Notes: generated from the letters alone by a model not told the origin. Shown: positions 1-9,009, numbered from the stretch's first letter. The stretch: 44,931 nucleotides of DNA from Planctomycetaceae bacterium (GCA_020426325.1 JAGQQG010000049.1:1-44931); one strand, 5' to 3'. A program made the numbers and translations.

Positions 1-71
1 AACGCATGGCCTGCGCCCTCGACCCTGACTACCTGCTCAGAGTCTTCAACACCGCCAAAATCGATGCGTAA
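1..71 (+). CDS. 3' end of an unidentified protein (partial)
   Basis: An open frame runs in from the left edge and stops at the TAA at 69-71. The visible end reads RMACALDPDYLLRVFNTAKI and then DA. The stretch is too short to assign a family, and it could be chance. It is listed because the frame is open to the edge and the following bases up to about 508 look non-coding. Confidence 0.3.
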   Translation, partial: RMACALDPDYLLRVFNTAKIDA

Positions 72-218
72 GCCCTGAGTGCGAGGCCCTTGATCAACGT
101 TGCGTTTGGATCGCGCAATCCATGTCGATCGAGATTCCACGCTGAACCTCATCGGAACGCAACACCAGAATTCACGTCCACGCACTCGACTTTTCTGACC
201 ATTGCTGTCGTTTGGGAA

Positions 219-336
219 TCACCACAGAGGACGCAGAGATCGCTGAGGATTGTCCGATTGTTCTCCTCTGCGTACTCCGCGACCTCTGCGGATGATGAAC
301 TTGGTTTCTCGTGTCACGCCAATCGATATGAGCCGG
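219..336. repeat. Intergenic palindrome, family 1 copy a (CAGAGGACGCAGAG type)
   Basis: The left arm (about 221-246, ACCACAGAGGACGCAGAG...) pairs with the right arm (about 262-291, ...CGTACTCCGCGACCTCTGCGG). The arms are imperfect inverted copies around a short loop. The copy at 932-1040 shares the arms and also the flank after them (CACGCCA.TCGATATGA at about 315-332 here), so the repeated unit is longer than the stem. The 72-508 gap holds this element and nothing else that I can call. Confidence 0.75.
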
Positions 337-508
337 GTTTGAGAGGCGGATGCGAAGCTGGCTTGCTGGACCACTTGGTTCGGCGATTTGATCGTTTATG
401 ATTGGGGCATCTCGTAGAGTGAAGCACTTGTCCAGACCACCCTCTTTCCTGGTCTATCACGGACATTTGGCCATTCGTCGAGCGCTCCACTTGCTGGGAT
501 AGTGAGTC

Positions 509-844
509 ATGCAGCTTAGGAAATCCTTCTCACGCATCGAATGGACACTGATTCTCGGATTGATGGCTGTGATCTGTCTGACCACGGTGGCTGCACTGTA
601 TCCAGCTTACGCATTTCAAAGGTCCGTCCGACCAGGCATAACTCAGGCCTCAGTCCGAAGTCATTGCGGGTCTCCCGATCACATCCTTGAACCCGGAGCC
701 GAATTGACTCGCTGGGGAGATGAAGAGGCTCGCGAAATCACCGCTGAGACATGGGTGTATTACGTCTTCCCGAGAAGTGTGAATCGCTTCGTTTTGACGT
801 TTGAAGACCATGTCCTCGCCAACATTGAACATCACAGGAACTGA
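509..844 (+). CDS. Small membrane-anchored BamE/SmpA-like protein
   Basis: This is a 111-residue protein. A hydrophobic segment at about 14-36 would act as a signal anchor or uncleaved signal. The rest looks like the small BamE/SmpA-OmlA fold: 'VRPGITQASVRSHCGSPDHI' at about 40-59 matches the usual 'I..GMT..EV..LLG.PD' turn. A W-V-Y-Y-V strand and a final 'FVLTFEDHVLANIE' strand follow, as in that fold. It lacks a lipobox. No partner genes of outer-membrane assembly lie nearby, so the family similarity supports a fold and not a role in BAM. It stands alone between two copies of the family 1 palindrome. The ribosome site is weak. Confidence 0.65.
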   Translation: MQLRKSFSRIEWTLILGLMAVICLTTVAALYPAYAFQRSVRPGITQASVRSHCGSPDHILEPGAELTRWGDEEAREITAETWVYYVFPRSVNRFVLTFEDHVLANIEHHRN

Positions 845-931
845 AGTACCGTGCATTGCCGGGAATCGTCTGCGTCAGACACTTAGTAAGAACGCCTTCC
901 TGCGAAACCTGACAAGTGATGTCATATTGAA

Positions 932-1040
932 TAACCGCAGAGAGCGCGGAGGATGGTCAAAATCTTCTCCCCTTCGCACTCCGCGACCTCTGCGGTTCAT
1001 TGACTAGACTTTCAAAAGACACGCCACTCGATATGACCGA
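932..1040. repeat. Intergenic palindrome, family 1 copy b
   Basis: The left arm 'AACCGCAGAGAGCGCGGAGGA' type sequence (932-952) is answered by 'CACTCCGCGACCTCTGCGGTT' at about 976-996. The downstream flank (CACGCCACTCGATATGA, about 1020-1036) repeats that of the copy at 219-336. It lies between the BamE-like gene and the convergent DUF1559 gene, where it could also help terminate transcription. Confidence 0.75.
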
Positions 1041-1127
1041 ACGCGAGATGGCGCACCCAGACCGGCAGGGCCATCTCTCTTAGCGACCATGACACCCAAG
1101 GACTCGCTGGGACAACAATTGCAGCTG

Positions 1128-2036
1128 TTAAAAATTGCTGACCGCTTCGCCTCCTTTGATGGTGCCGAGGGCCTGGTAGGTGGCTTTGTCGATGCTTCCG
1201 GAAATGAACGAGACACTGCCGTCTCCCCAGACGAAATGAGAACCCCCGGCGTGCTGGCTGCTGAAGTCGTCGAAGTGGGCGACCGGATCGTTGGGCACAT
1301 GGTCGGCTGAGCCGAGGACGCGTTGAAAGGCTTCCTCTCCTTCGGGCACCATCCCGACCCAGGTGGAGTACCAGTCCTCGTCAGCATCCGTGCGTCGTTC
1401 GCCCACGAGGAACGTGTTGCTGGTCCCGTCTAGGTAATCACGAAGACGCGTGCTGCTGTTGTGATAGAGTGACCCGTCACCAACACATTGACCGCTGGCG
1501 TTGACCGGAGCCGTGCCCGGCATGTTCTCGCAGCCGTCCAGTTCCTCAGTCCCAAAAGCACCGATGTAATTGGCGATCGGCAGTTCCGCGAGGACCGTGC
1601 CGGGAGAACCTTCTTCCTCGATTTCCCAAGTGTCCGGTTGTGGATCGGACGGACAACGGAAGACTGAGAGCGTGTTCTTGCGGAAGGCCTCGTTGGCCGG
1701 ATCTGCGATGCTGACGTTCGGATCAAACTGTTGCCAGACGTTCGCCTGTTCCAGTTGAGGCAGGATCATCGCAGCCCAGCCGACCCCGCTGGTCCCTTCA
1801 TGAGCGGACGAAACCCCTGCATCGACTGCGATCCAACCGGGGGGAAACATCTGATAAATGTCGTGATAGTTGTGCATCGCCAGACCGATCTGCTTGAGAT
1901 TGTTCCGGCATTGCGTGCGTCGGGCCGCCTCTCGCGCCTGTTGCACAGCAGGCAGCAGCAGTGCAATCAGGACCGCGATGATGGCGATCACGACGAGTAG
2001 TTCGATCAGCGTAAAACCGTTTCGACGAGTCTTCAT
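1128..2036 (-). CDS. DUF1559 type IV pilin-like exported protein
   Basis: This is a 302-residue protein of the large planctomycete DUF1559 family. The N-terminus has the type IV prepilin signature: basic MKTRRNG, then [13 protein letters not shown] and a hydrophobic helix to about residue 30, with cleavage expected after the Gly. It continues with the family hallmark [22 protein letters not shown] and ends with the family tail [16 protein letters not shown]. The ATG at 2036 is chosen over the upstream in-frame ATG at 2093 because it puts the prepilin leader at the N-terminus. The protein is probably processed by a prepilin peptidase and sits at the membrane or cell surface. Its molecular role is unknown, and no pilus genes are nearby. 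Confidence 0.93.
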   Translation of the reverse strand: MKTRRNGFTLIELLVVIAIIAVLIALLLPAVQQAREAARRTQCRNNLKQIGLAMHNYHDIYQMFPPGWIAVDAGVSSAHEGTSGVGWAAMILPQLEQANVWQQFDPNVSIADPANEAFRKNTLSVFRCPSDPQPDTWEIEEEGSPGTVLAELPIANYIGAFGTEELDGCENMPGTAPVNASGQCVGDGSLYHNSSTRLRDYLDGTSNTFLVGERRTDADEDWYSTWVGMVPEGEEAFQRVLGSADHVPNDPVAHFDDFSSQHAGGSHFVWGDGSVSFISGSIDKATYQALGTIKGGEAVSNF

Positions 2037-2312
2037 GGATACATGCTCCCGGTCCTTCCGGACCAATTCACAAAGGAAATAAGAATGGATCAACAGGCGC
2101 AGTCACGCACTGCATTTGCTCCGACTTTCGTCAGAAAGACGACATCGGGCAGCAGCAACGTCTGCGCATTCGCTTAACGCGAAGTCAGATGATTGAATGT
2201 CATCAGCAACTCAAGGAACCACACAGCGTGGCTCGATGGACGACCGCTCAACGAATCCGAACCGACTGCGCAGCATGTGCGCAAAGGCAGCAAACGAAGA
2301 GCAAATCGAACG

Positions 2313-2714
2313 TCATCCGCAAAGCGGAGGGCCGCGGGAGCGAACGGCCAGCGGAGTCAAAAGGGTGTCGACGTCTTCATCGACACACACCACATCAAAA
2401 CTCGGTGCGTCAATCTCGACCAGCACCGGTGCGGTCAACGAGACCTTGGCCTGAACATGCCACTGACAGATCAAGCAGTCATCATGGTCATGATCTGCCG
2501 GAAACTTGTGGTCGGGAACACCACCATCATGCGAATGGCCGGGAGCCTCTTGAGAATGGCCATGATGGTGGTGACAACACGCGTGCTCGTCAGTCGCTAC
2601 ATGAGCGTGGTGCTGGCACGCACCCGTTCCCTGCAACGCATGCAGACCCGCATGGCCCAGGAAGGCCGCGGTGCCATGCAGGAAAAGCAGCAGACTGGCT
2701 GTAAGAAGACGCAT
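2313..2714 (-). CDS. Histidine-rich exported protein, DUF2946-like
   Basis: This is a 133-residue protein with a hydrophobic N-terminal signal (MRLLTASLLLFLHG...). A region very rich in His and Cys follows (CQHHAH, CCHHHHGHS, DHDHDDC..C), then a C-terminal segment ending in RSRGPP. The C-x-x-C followed by a late RGPP motif is the pattern of DUF2946-type proteins, which are often near metal-handling genes. The His/Cys clusters suggest metal binding outside the cytoplasm; this is inference. The ATG at 2714 is preferred to the TTG two codons upstream. No metal transporter is adjacent. Several long frames on the other strand here are shadows of the His-rich codons. Confidence 0.75.
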   Translation of the reverse strand: MRLLTASLLLFLHGTAAFLGHAGLHALQGTGACQHHAHVATDEHACCHHHHGHSQEAPGHSHDGGVPDHKFPADHDHDDCLICQWHVQAKVSLTAPVLVEIDAPSFDVVCVDEDVDTLLTPLAVRSRGPPLCG

Positions 2715-2893
2715 TGCCAATTCGACAAAGAAAAGTTCGGCCCGAACTTGATCCCATGATTCTTACCTTGAAGAGCACCACGGTCAAGGATTCCGATTGT
2801 GAGTTTTTCCCGAGCAATGCTGAATGATGAGCGCAACTCCCGCCACGATAAACCAGCGGTCTAGCAAACTATTCGGTCCATCATCGTTAGATA

Positions 2894-2978
2894 TCACAGC
2901 AGAGGACGCAGAGATCACTGAGGATATTTCGCAGGTTCTTCTCTGCGTACTCCGCGTCCTCTGCGGTACCTGAACTCA
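2894..2978. repeat. Intergenic palindrome, family 1 copy c
   Basis: The left arm 'CAGCAGAGGACGCAGAGA' (about 2897-2914) and the right arm 'CTCCGCGTCCTCTGCGG' (about 2950-2966) are inverted copies around a loop of about 30 bases. It is the same family as 219-336 and 932-1040. It occupies the middle of the 2715-3092 gap between divergently transcribed genes; nothing else is visible in that gap. Confidence 0.75.
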
Positions 2979-3092
2979 AACTCCCTGGTTCACGCACATG
3001 GCTCGATGGGCTGGCGTCAACTGGGGTTGCTTGCGATGATTGCGGTCTTGTGTTCGTGAACAGCAACAGGCCGTCAGCAGGAGAGGCACATC

Positions 3093-3908
3093 GTGGAGGG
3101 GAAACAGATTCGGGATGCTTTGCGGACGGGGCGACGGGTGTATGCGTCTGCGATGGTGGCTCCGTCGCCGCTGTGGCCTTCAATGCTGAAGAAGACGGGC
3201 ATCGATTTTATCTTCATCGATTCCGAACACACGCCCCTTGATCGCGAGTCGCTGTCGTGGTTGTGTCACGCCTTCTCGGCGAACGGGATCGCTCCGGTCG
3301 TCCGGATACCGAGTCCCGACCCGTTCGAAGCGTCCAAGGTGCTCGACGGCGGGGCAGCCGGAATCATCGCACCGTACATCGAGACAGCCGAACAGGTCCG
3401 GCAGCTGATGGGGCCAACCCGGTATCGACCTCTGAAAGGAGAACGACTTCAGGAGGCCCTGCGCGATCCCTCCTCGCTGGAGCCGGAACTGCGAGCTTAC
3501 CTGGAGGAACGTAACGCAGGCACGATCTTCATCGCCAACATCGAAAGCACGCCCGGCTTGCGGAACCTTGAAGAGATCGTCTCGCTGGGTGCCCTCGACA
3601 GCGTGCTCATCGGCCCTCACGACCTGTCGTGCAGCTTGGGGATTCCCGAGCGATACGACCATCCCCGCTTCGAGGAAGCCGTCGGCTCCATCTTCCGGAT
3701 CGCCCGCAAGCACCAGTGCGGAGCAGGGCTGCACTGGTGGCGCGGCGTCGGCGACGAGCTGAACTGGATCAAAGCGGGCGCCAATCTGATCATGCACAGC
3801 ACCGACATCACGCTCGTCGTCCAACACCTCGAACACGAACTACACGAACTTAAGCAAACCCTGGGAGACGCGACGAGCGCGACCTCGACAGAAACAACCA
3901 GCGTCTGA
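3093..3908 (+). CDS. HpcH/HpaI-family class II aldolase
   Basis: This 271-residue protein belongs to the HpcH/HpaI aldolase/citrate lyase family: TIM-barrel, metal-dependent enzymes that cleave or form 2-keto-3-deoxy acid type aldols using pyruvate. Visible landmarks are FIFIDSEHTPLD near residue 40, the 'VRIP..DP....VLDGGA.GI..PYI' core, and the metal ligands Glu in IANIEST and Asp in IGPHDLS. The GTG at 3093 follows a good AGGAGAGG ribosome site. The C-terminus ends in an extra Thr/Ser/Ala-rich tail (about 15 residues). The protein is cytoplasmic, since no signal is seen. The physiological substrate cannot be told from the sequence, and no pathway genes sit next to it. Confidence 0.92.
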   Translation: MEGKQIRDALRTGRRVYASAMVAPSPLWPSMLKKTGIDFIFIDSEHTPLDRESLSWLCHAFSANGIAPVVRIPSPDPFEASKVLDGGAAGIIAPYIETAEQVRQLMGPTRYRPLKGERLQEALRDPSSLEPELRAYLEERNAGTIFIANIESTPGLRNLEEIVSLGALDSVLIGPHDLSCSLGIPERYDHPRFEEAVGSIFRIARKHQCGAGLHWWRGVGDELNWIKAGANLIMHSTDITLVVQHLEHELHELKQTLGDATSATSTETTSV

Positions 3909-4065
3909 CGTCATTGGAGAACGAACAGTCGAGTGGTGAATCTCGTCAGACTCCGAAGGATGACCCGCTCGCGGAGACTCGTGTTCGATGGCCACTACTG
4001 GCCATGGACCTCCTGGAATGACTCGGGCAAGCTGCGATTGCAGGAAGAAATCGAGGGGAACGAGT

Positions 4066-4818
4066 ATGGCTGCAAAAACGTGGGAGCAGGACTTTCGATA
4101 CCCGGCAATTCAAACGTCGATTCGTGCATTATCGCACGACCACTTTGACGATCCATTCGAGTATCCCGGGTCCTTTTGTCTGCCGGTTGCTGAGAGACCG
4201 CTAGTGGGTTGGAGCCCGGGGCGAATCACACTGATCGCCCTGGTCTTGGGATTTGCCTTGCTCGCTGCGGGAGCCTGGCTGGCGTCGATCGCCGAGAAGC
4301 AGAATGGCCTGTTGCTGGTCATCGGCGGCTGTTGTTCGTTGAGCGGAATGCTGATGTTTTTCCTGCCCCTGAAACTCGATCGTCAGATCATCGGCTGGAT
4401 GATGGGGAAACGGGGTCACGACCTCGCTGCGCGTGCGAGGAATTTGACATTGCTGGCTTCGGAGTTAAGCGATCCCGATCTGAGCCGAATGAAAATCTCG
4501 ATCGACGGAAACGATCATGTGCTCATCCTTTTTGACGAACAGAACCATCGCTTGATGATCGAAGGACTCGGTGCCCGCTATCAGGTGCGAGCCGCGGATG
4601 TTGTCGATATCGCACCATTTCAATTCATGAACTATCTCGGGGTAAAAATCAGCTATCGAATCAATTCCAAGGGTCCGCTGAGTATCGCCCTCGCCCGAAC
4701 ATCGCTCGTTACCGAACTGGCTCGACAGCTGCCTTTCCTGTTCTTTCTCAAGAAGCTCGTCAAGAACCAGTTGCTTGAACAATCTTTGCGAACCCTGAGA
4801 CATTCAGGCAGTGAGTAG
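4066..4818 (+). CDS. Unknown protein with two transmembrane helices
   Basis: This 250-residue protein is of no family I recognise. A polar N-terminal region of about 50 residues precedes two adjacent hydrophobic helices (about 55-75 and 82-100). A cytoplasmic or periplasmic domain of about 140 residues with regular beta-strand character follows (KISIDGNDHVLILFDEQNHR). The ATG at 4066 is chosen because GAGGGG lies about seven bases upstream; the frame is open for 26 codons before it, but that part has no protein-like character. It is a single gene, convergent with the large gene at 4876-7803. Confidence 0.75.
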   Translation: MAAKTWEQDFRYPAIQTSIRALSHDHFDDPFEYPGSFCLPVAERPLVGWSPGRITLIALVLGFALLAAGAWLASIAEKQNGLLLVIGGCCSLSGMLMFFLPLKLDRQIIGWMMGKRGHDLAARARNLTLLASELSDPDLSRMKISIDGNDHVLILFDEQNHRLMIEGLGARYQVRAADVVDIAPFQFMNYLGVKISYRINSKGPLSIALARTSLVTELARQLPFLFFLKKLVKNQLLEQSLRTLRHSGSE

Positions 4819-4875
4819 AATCGTCGCTGCATCACCCGGGTGACATACTCATGTGCCTCTGTGCTCAGCGAGAAT

Positions 4876-7803
4876 TCACACGCGGATTGTCAGTTGCCGG
4901 AGGGTGAATCCTGGGTTGTCGTCGGACACCAGCACCTTGATCTGCTTGAGTCCAGATGCTGCGTAGCGGTGTTGCAATGCGAAGTTGGTCGTGCCGGCGT
5001 TCAGAGTGACCGACTCATAGCGTCCTCCGGGATTCCACTGCACGAGGACTCGATGTGCGTCATGCTGTCCGAGATCCTGCAGGATGCCGGCCAATTGCAC
5101 GTTGCGGGGGCCCACCCGAATGGCTTGGAGGTGCGTGAAGTTCGGGCGTGTGTTGAACACTCGGATGGACATTTGAGCCTTGTTGCCACCGCCGTACTGA
5201 TCGCGCCACTCCACGTTCACCGTGTAGCGTTTGTTCACAATGCCGTCGGAGTCCTCGAGATACCGGTGCCGCACCCGGACCTGGCGGGGGGTAACGGGTC
5301 CGAACGTAAACGTTTCCTGTTTGCCGTCACCCCAGTCGACATCCAGGAAGAACGTGTCGCCCGCGTTCGGTTCGGTAATCCTGCCGGAGAGTGTGGCGAT
5401 GCCCCCTTCGAAGATAAGTGGCGTGAGTCTGCGGTCCTGAAAGGCCGGAGCATTGTTGCGGGTGATGACTACGTCATTACCGTCTCCGCCATTGTAATCG
5501 ATGGTGAAGTTCTGGCCGTTGACCAGAAAGTTGGCGCCATCGGGCAGGGGCTTGCCGTCGGGAGTTTCGAAGACTTTGTTGGGATCCGGGACACCGGTTC
5601 CCGTGACGTCGATAATCTGAAACGCCGTTCCCAGCGGAAACGTGGCCGTCGTCTGCACATCGAGAATGGGGAACCGCACGTCGTCGCCCACGAGGAATTG
5701 ATCCAGCCGCAGGGTCGTTGTCTGCAGCCGCTCGAAGGAAGTGACCGAAGAGAGTTGCGGCGCGAAGATCGATCCGAACAGCAGGCTGACATCCGCCGCT
5801 TGCAGCAGGTCGTCGCCTCCGATCCCCGGGGACAACTGACCTCCCGAATTGACAACGATATTCTTCGCCTGACCATCGCCCGTCAGGACGCCTCCGTCGG
5901 TGATTGACAGCAGTGAGTTCTGCAGGAATCCGTCCAGGCGGAGTTCGCCGGCTGCGACTCGGGTGGGTCCGGTGTGCTGAGCGGTTGAGGACAGCAACAT
6001 GTTTCCCTGGCCCTGCTTGACGATTGAGGCCGCACCCGCATTTTTGATGGGCTCGTTTCGCACGCGCACGCTGAGTTGGAGGTCATTATTCTGGCCTGCG
6101 ATGTCGGCAATCGTGAACGTATGAACGCCTGGCTTCAGGAACAGAGTCCCGAATCCGTTGATGAGGGAGGCTGCACTGCTGGTTCCATTGGCGTTGACGG
6201 TCAGGTCGCCTCCCAGCAGGACCGAACTCCCGGTCCCCAGGCTGACCACACCGCTGCGGAGGACTAAGTCATCACCGACCGTCATCTGGCTCGATTCCTC
6301 GAAGCTCAACGCGGCGGCGGTCAGGCTGACATCGTCACCCACGGTCAGTTGAGTCGCCCCGCGCACGCTGAATTGCGGCGTCCTTGTCATCGTGAGGTCG
6401 TCAGTCACGGTCAGCAGCATTTCGTCGAAGTTGGAACTCGCTGCTCCATCGGTGAAAACCAGGCTGCGAAGGACTTCCTCACCGCGCTGAATCGCGAGTC
6501 TCCCATCGGCCCTGACGTTGATGGCCGTATCGGCAGGCAGTGCACGATTCGAGTCCGTGAGAGAGAGCGCAGCCGGTCCGCGACCGAAACCGCCGATAGT
6601 GATGTTCGGCGGCAGGACGATCTGGTTCGAGAACCGTTGAATTGCCTGAACGGTTCCCTCCCGGATGGCGAGGGCGGAGAATGCATTAGCTCCGCGTCGT
6701 GGTTCGATTCTCAGACTCCCCACGCCGTCCTTGCGCAGCGTGCCGCCGCTCAGAGCGCTGTTGAGGGTCAGGCTTCCGCTGGTGACGTTGACCGTGCGCA
6801 CACCGCTCGCCGATGAAAACACGATCTGCGAAGAAGGCGCTGTCGGTTCAAATCGCTCTGGACTAATGGCTCCGTCATTCACTGAGATCAGATCCCCGGT
6901 CAGCGTGAGCACGCCGCCGACGTTTGGCTCCAGATCCTGGATCAGGATTCGCGTGCGGTCGAGTGACACCGTTCCGAGAGTCTCGCGAGCAATGGCCAGC
7001 CGGTTCCCCTTGTTTCCACTCGGGAAAGGGTCCATGAGCGTGACGGGAACTCCCGGAAGGAACTGGCCGACCCGCTTGCGTACGCCACCAACAATCTGTT
7101 CCTCTCCCACTTGGACAAAGCCGAAATCGTCAGCGAACAGAGGACCGGCGATCGCAGGCACGTTGTCGGGCTTATCGAGGATCAGCTTGCCGGCAACCAC
7201 GATCAGAGGATTTGCATACGTGTTCGCCTTGGAACCCGCGAACACCACTCGCTTCGCCGGATGCGACGGATCGTCCGTCCGAGTATCAATCGTCAACGTT
7301 CCGCTGCTCAAACTGCTCAGAGCGCCTCGAAACGTCAATTCGCTTTGCCCGGCGACGGCGTCGAAACGCACCTGATGATCGCCGCCCGAGAATCGAATGT
7401 CAAAGTTGATCTCGCCGGTGCGGGCACCTCGAGAGTCCGCGAGGAAGATATCACCATTCAAGGTGATGCGATTCCCGGTCAGCTTATAGTTGTTCCCCTC
7501 AATCGTGATGTCGTTGAAGACCGTGTTGGCCGGGAAGTCGTTGCGTGTGCGCAAGTCCCCTGGGTTAATCCCCACAAGGGGGAACACGAGATCATCGCCG
7601 GCGACCGGGGCGATGTTGTCCTTCCAGTTGGTCGGATCGGTCCAGCGGTCGTTCAGCGTGGCCCCGCCGTCCCAGACACGCATGGCCAGCAACACACGCG
7701 TCTCCAGCGGCTCAACCCCCGGACCACGGCGCCCGCTGCGTCTGCGGGACGACGGGGAGAACTTGAACCAACGACTGACAGACCGTTTGATCCGCTCGAA
7801 CAT
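4876..7803 (-). CDS. Large exported beta-strand-repeat protein with planctomycete LEPR-type motif
   Basis: This is a 975-residue surface or secreted protein. The N-terminus is strongly basic (MFERIKRSVSRWFKF...RRRSGRRG) and leads into VEPLETRVLLA at 30-40. This is the motif found at the start of many giant planctomycete exported proteins, in place of an ordinary hydrophobic signal. Most of the length is short beta-strand repeats (LTGNRITLNGDI, VTSGSLTLNSALSGG, VAAGELRLDG, LTGDGQAKNIVVNSGGQLSPG) of the autotransporter-associated or passenger type, which would form a beta-solenoid. Two PKD-like beta-sandwich units close the protein (FLDVDWGDG near 820 and a second near 905-970). There is no beta-barrel translocator, dockerin or LPxTG end. 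The frame is open 49 codons further upstream, but the ATG at 7803 puts the motif in its usual place. Confidence 0.85.
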   Translation of the reverse strand: MFERIKRSVSRWFKFSPSSRRRSGRRGPGVEPLETRVLLAMRVWDGGATLNDRWTDPTNWKDNIAPVAGDDLVFPLVGINPGDLRTRNDFPANTVFNDITIEGNNYKLTGNRITLNGDIFLADSRGARTGEINFDIRFSGGDHQVRFDAVAGQSELTFRGALSSLSSGTLTIDTRTDDPSHPAKRVVFAGSKANTYANPLIVVAGKLILDKPDNVPAIAGPLFADDFGFVQVGEEQIVGGVRKRVGQFLPGVPVTLMDPFPSGNKGNRLAIARETLGTVSLDRTRILIQDLEPNVGGVLTLTGDLISVNDGAISPERFEPTAPSSQIVFSSASGVRTVNVTSGSLTLNSALSGGTLRKDGVGSLRIEPRRGANAFSALAIREGTVQAIQRFSNQIVLPPNITIGGFGRGPAALSLTDSNRALPADTAINVRADGRLAIQRGEEVLRSLVFTDGAASSNFDEMLLTVTDDLTMTRTPQFSVRGATQLTVGDDVSLTAAALSFEESSQMTVGDDLVLRSGVVSLGTGSSVLLGGDLTVNANGTSSAASLINGFGTLFLKPGVHTFTIADIAGQNNDLQLSVRVRNEPIKNAGAASIVKQGQGNMLLSSTAQHTGPTRVAAGELRLDGFLQNSLLSITDGGVLTGDGQAKNIVVNSGGQLSPGIGGDDLLQAADVSLLFGSIFAPQLSSVTSFERLQTTTLRLDQFLVGDDVRFPILDVQTTATFPLGTAFQIIDVTGTGVPDPNKVFETPDGKPLPDGANFLVNGQNFTIDYNGGDGNDVVITRNNAPAFQDRRLTPLIFEGGIATLSGRITEPNAGDTFFLDVDWGDGKQETFTFGPVTPRQVRVRHRYLEDSDGIVNKRYTVNVEWRDQYGGGNKAQMSIRVFNTRPNFTHLQAIRVGPRNVQLAGILQDLGQHDAHRVLVQWNPGGRYESVTLNAGTTNFALQHRYAASGLKQIKVLVSDDNPGFTLRQLTIRV

Positions 7804-8005
7804 CGCAGTGCATCCCAAGAGGCCATGAATGAAGAGAAACGCGTGCAAAACATCACGAAACTCAACGATCATCACCTCTTCGACGACAAACCGCGACGAG
7901 GGTTGAAGGTGTGTTTCCAGCACATTACTCCGCCACCTGACGCCAAGCAAGATGCGGGATGCCCGTTTTTAAGGGCGATGACGTCGTGGACTGGCTTTAC
8001 TGGCC

Positions 8006-8040
8006 GATGACGAGGATCGAACGCACAATCACCGCGCCCG
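8006..8040. repeat. 35-bp direct repeat, left copy
   Basis: It matches 9723-9757 at 33 of 35 positions (core GAACGCACAATCACCGCGCC). The two differences are at 8012 and 8018. It overlaps the last codons and stop of the zinc-ribbon gene (TGA at 8031-8029). The neighbouring GGCTTTACTGGC (7992-8003) reappears beside the other copy as GGCTTTACTTGGC. It marks the left edge of an AT-richer block of three small genes. Confidence 0.8.
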
Positions 8041-8385
8041 ACGCGACTTTTCGAGTGAGAGCTGAGCACGTGTCAGGTAGACCTCCTCACCCGAGCTGAG
8101 ACGCACCAGGAAGATGCTCCCCTCGCCTTCCCAGGTTGATACCTCCACGACAGTCGCTTTGCTGTTGGCCGGGATCTCTTGTCGGTCACCCGCCGGGGTG
8201 ACTCCTTTCCCGTTACGAACGACAACCGCGTCGCCCGAGTGAATCTGTCCCTGGCACGCAAGACACCGAGCGGGTGCAATTGACCCGTTCCATCCCTTGC
8301 TGAAATGTTCCTCCAGGATGTACTCCGAGAACGCAAGCGGAACAAAGTACGCCTCGCCACAACAAGGGCACAGAAACATCGGCAT
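8029..8385 (-). CDS. Small zinc-ribbon-like protein
   Basis: This is a 118-residue protein with CPCC at 6-9 and CLAC at about 42-45, which together look like a four-Cys zinc site. A small beta-rich domain follows (VVEVSTWEGEGSIFLVRLSSGEEVYLTRAQL), resembling SH3-type folds. It has no signal peptide and is of unknown function. The ATG has GAGGTGAG just upstream. Its last codons and stop lie inside the 35-bp repeat. It is transcribed in the same direction as the two genes upstream but separated from them by about 240 bases. Confidence 0.72.
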   Translation of the reverse strand: MPMFLCPCCGEAYFVPLAFSEYILEEHFSKGWNGSIAPARCLACQGQIHSGDAVVVRNGKGVTPAGDRQEIPANSKATVVEVSTWEGEGSIFLVRLSSGEEVYLTRAQLSLEKSRRAR

Positions 8386-8419
8386 TGTCTCACCTCAACG
8401 AATCGCAAATGACGCTGGA

Positions 8420-8559
8420 TGGCCCGACCGGAGTATACGACGGTTGGGACGCGAAGCGACAGGACGATTCACACTCGGTGTTCCAAGCTCCTGAAGACGT
8501 CGTCAGCCAAATGTGATTCATCCTGGGCCGCTGTCCCCCAGCCGATTCCGGTCGGGCCA
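8420..8559. repeat. Inverted repeat with 13-bp perfect arms
   Basis: TGGCCCGACCGGA at 8420-8432 is perfectly inverted as TCCGGTCGGGCCA at 8547-8559, with about 114 bases between. Weaker pairing continues inside. The right arm core CGGTCGGGCCACCC occurs once more at 43865-43878. The element fills the gap between the zinc-ribbon gene and the unknown gene upstream of it. Confidence 0.6.
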
Positions 8560-8628
8560 CCCGCCAAAATGTCCCAATCCCCAGGGTTAATCCACCCACG
8601 GAGCACCCTACCTATGTACCACTACCGC

Positions 8629-9009
8629 CTACCATGACTGTCTCTGCCTGAGAAGGTGTGCGCGCAATTCTGTATTACCATCCCTGCGTTCAAAGTACTC
8701 GCAATTCTCGATATCAGAGGCACTCAGTTTTTTTATCGCATCGAGATCGATGGGAATTGGTACACCATCCTCCGAGTAAACGATGATTTCAGTGATGTCA
8801 CCAAACACGGAATCATACAGGGGCACAACATCATCCACGTACCTGCCAGTCACTTCACCACGGACATCGACCATCGGACAACCACTTGTCACCCGAATCC
8901 CTCTGACATCACAAATCAAGGCCATGTAAAGCCCCGGACACTTCAGCAATACATGACTCGAATCGCCGTGCAGTTGCAGCACGCACCGATTACCGATTGT
9001 CTGAATCAT
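8629..9009 (-). CDS. Unknown small protein in the immunity-like block
   Basis: This 126-residue protein is of no recognised family. It has alternating hydrophobic strands (GIRVTSGCPMVDVRG, ITEIIVYSEDGVPIPIDL) and a charged C-terminus. The base composition is more AT-rich than the surroundings. The single ATG at 9009 is fixed by a stop a few codons upstream. It lies 68 bases downstream of the SUKH-like gene, so the two may be co-transcribed and it may be a second immunity-type protein. A frame of similar length on the other strand has no more protein character, so the strand choice is moderately sure. Confidence 0.5.
   Translation of the reverse strand: MIQTIGNRCVLQLHGDSSHVLLKCPGLYMALICDVRGIRVTSGCPMVDVRGEVTGRYVDDVVPLYDSVFGDITEIIVYSEDGVPIPIDLDAIKKLSASDIENCEYFERRDGNTELRAHLLRQRQSW

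Noticed and set aside
90..401. Open frame of about 100 codons on the plus strand
   Set aside because: It runs straight through a family 1 palindrome and has no ribosome site or protein-like pattern.
4840..8010. Long open frames on the plus strand across the large exported protein
   Set aside because: They are antisense to a protein with continuous beta-repeat character and the VEPLETRVLLA start. They have no recognisable domains.
8006..8040. The minus-strand words GTTCGATCC and GTTCAATCC in the 35-bp repeat resemble a tRNA T-loop
   Set aside because: The flanking bases do not pair as a T-stem and no acceptor, D or anticodon arm can be drawn.
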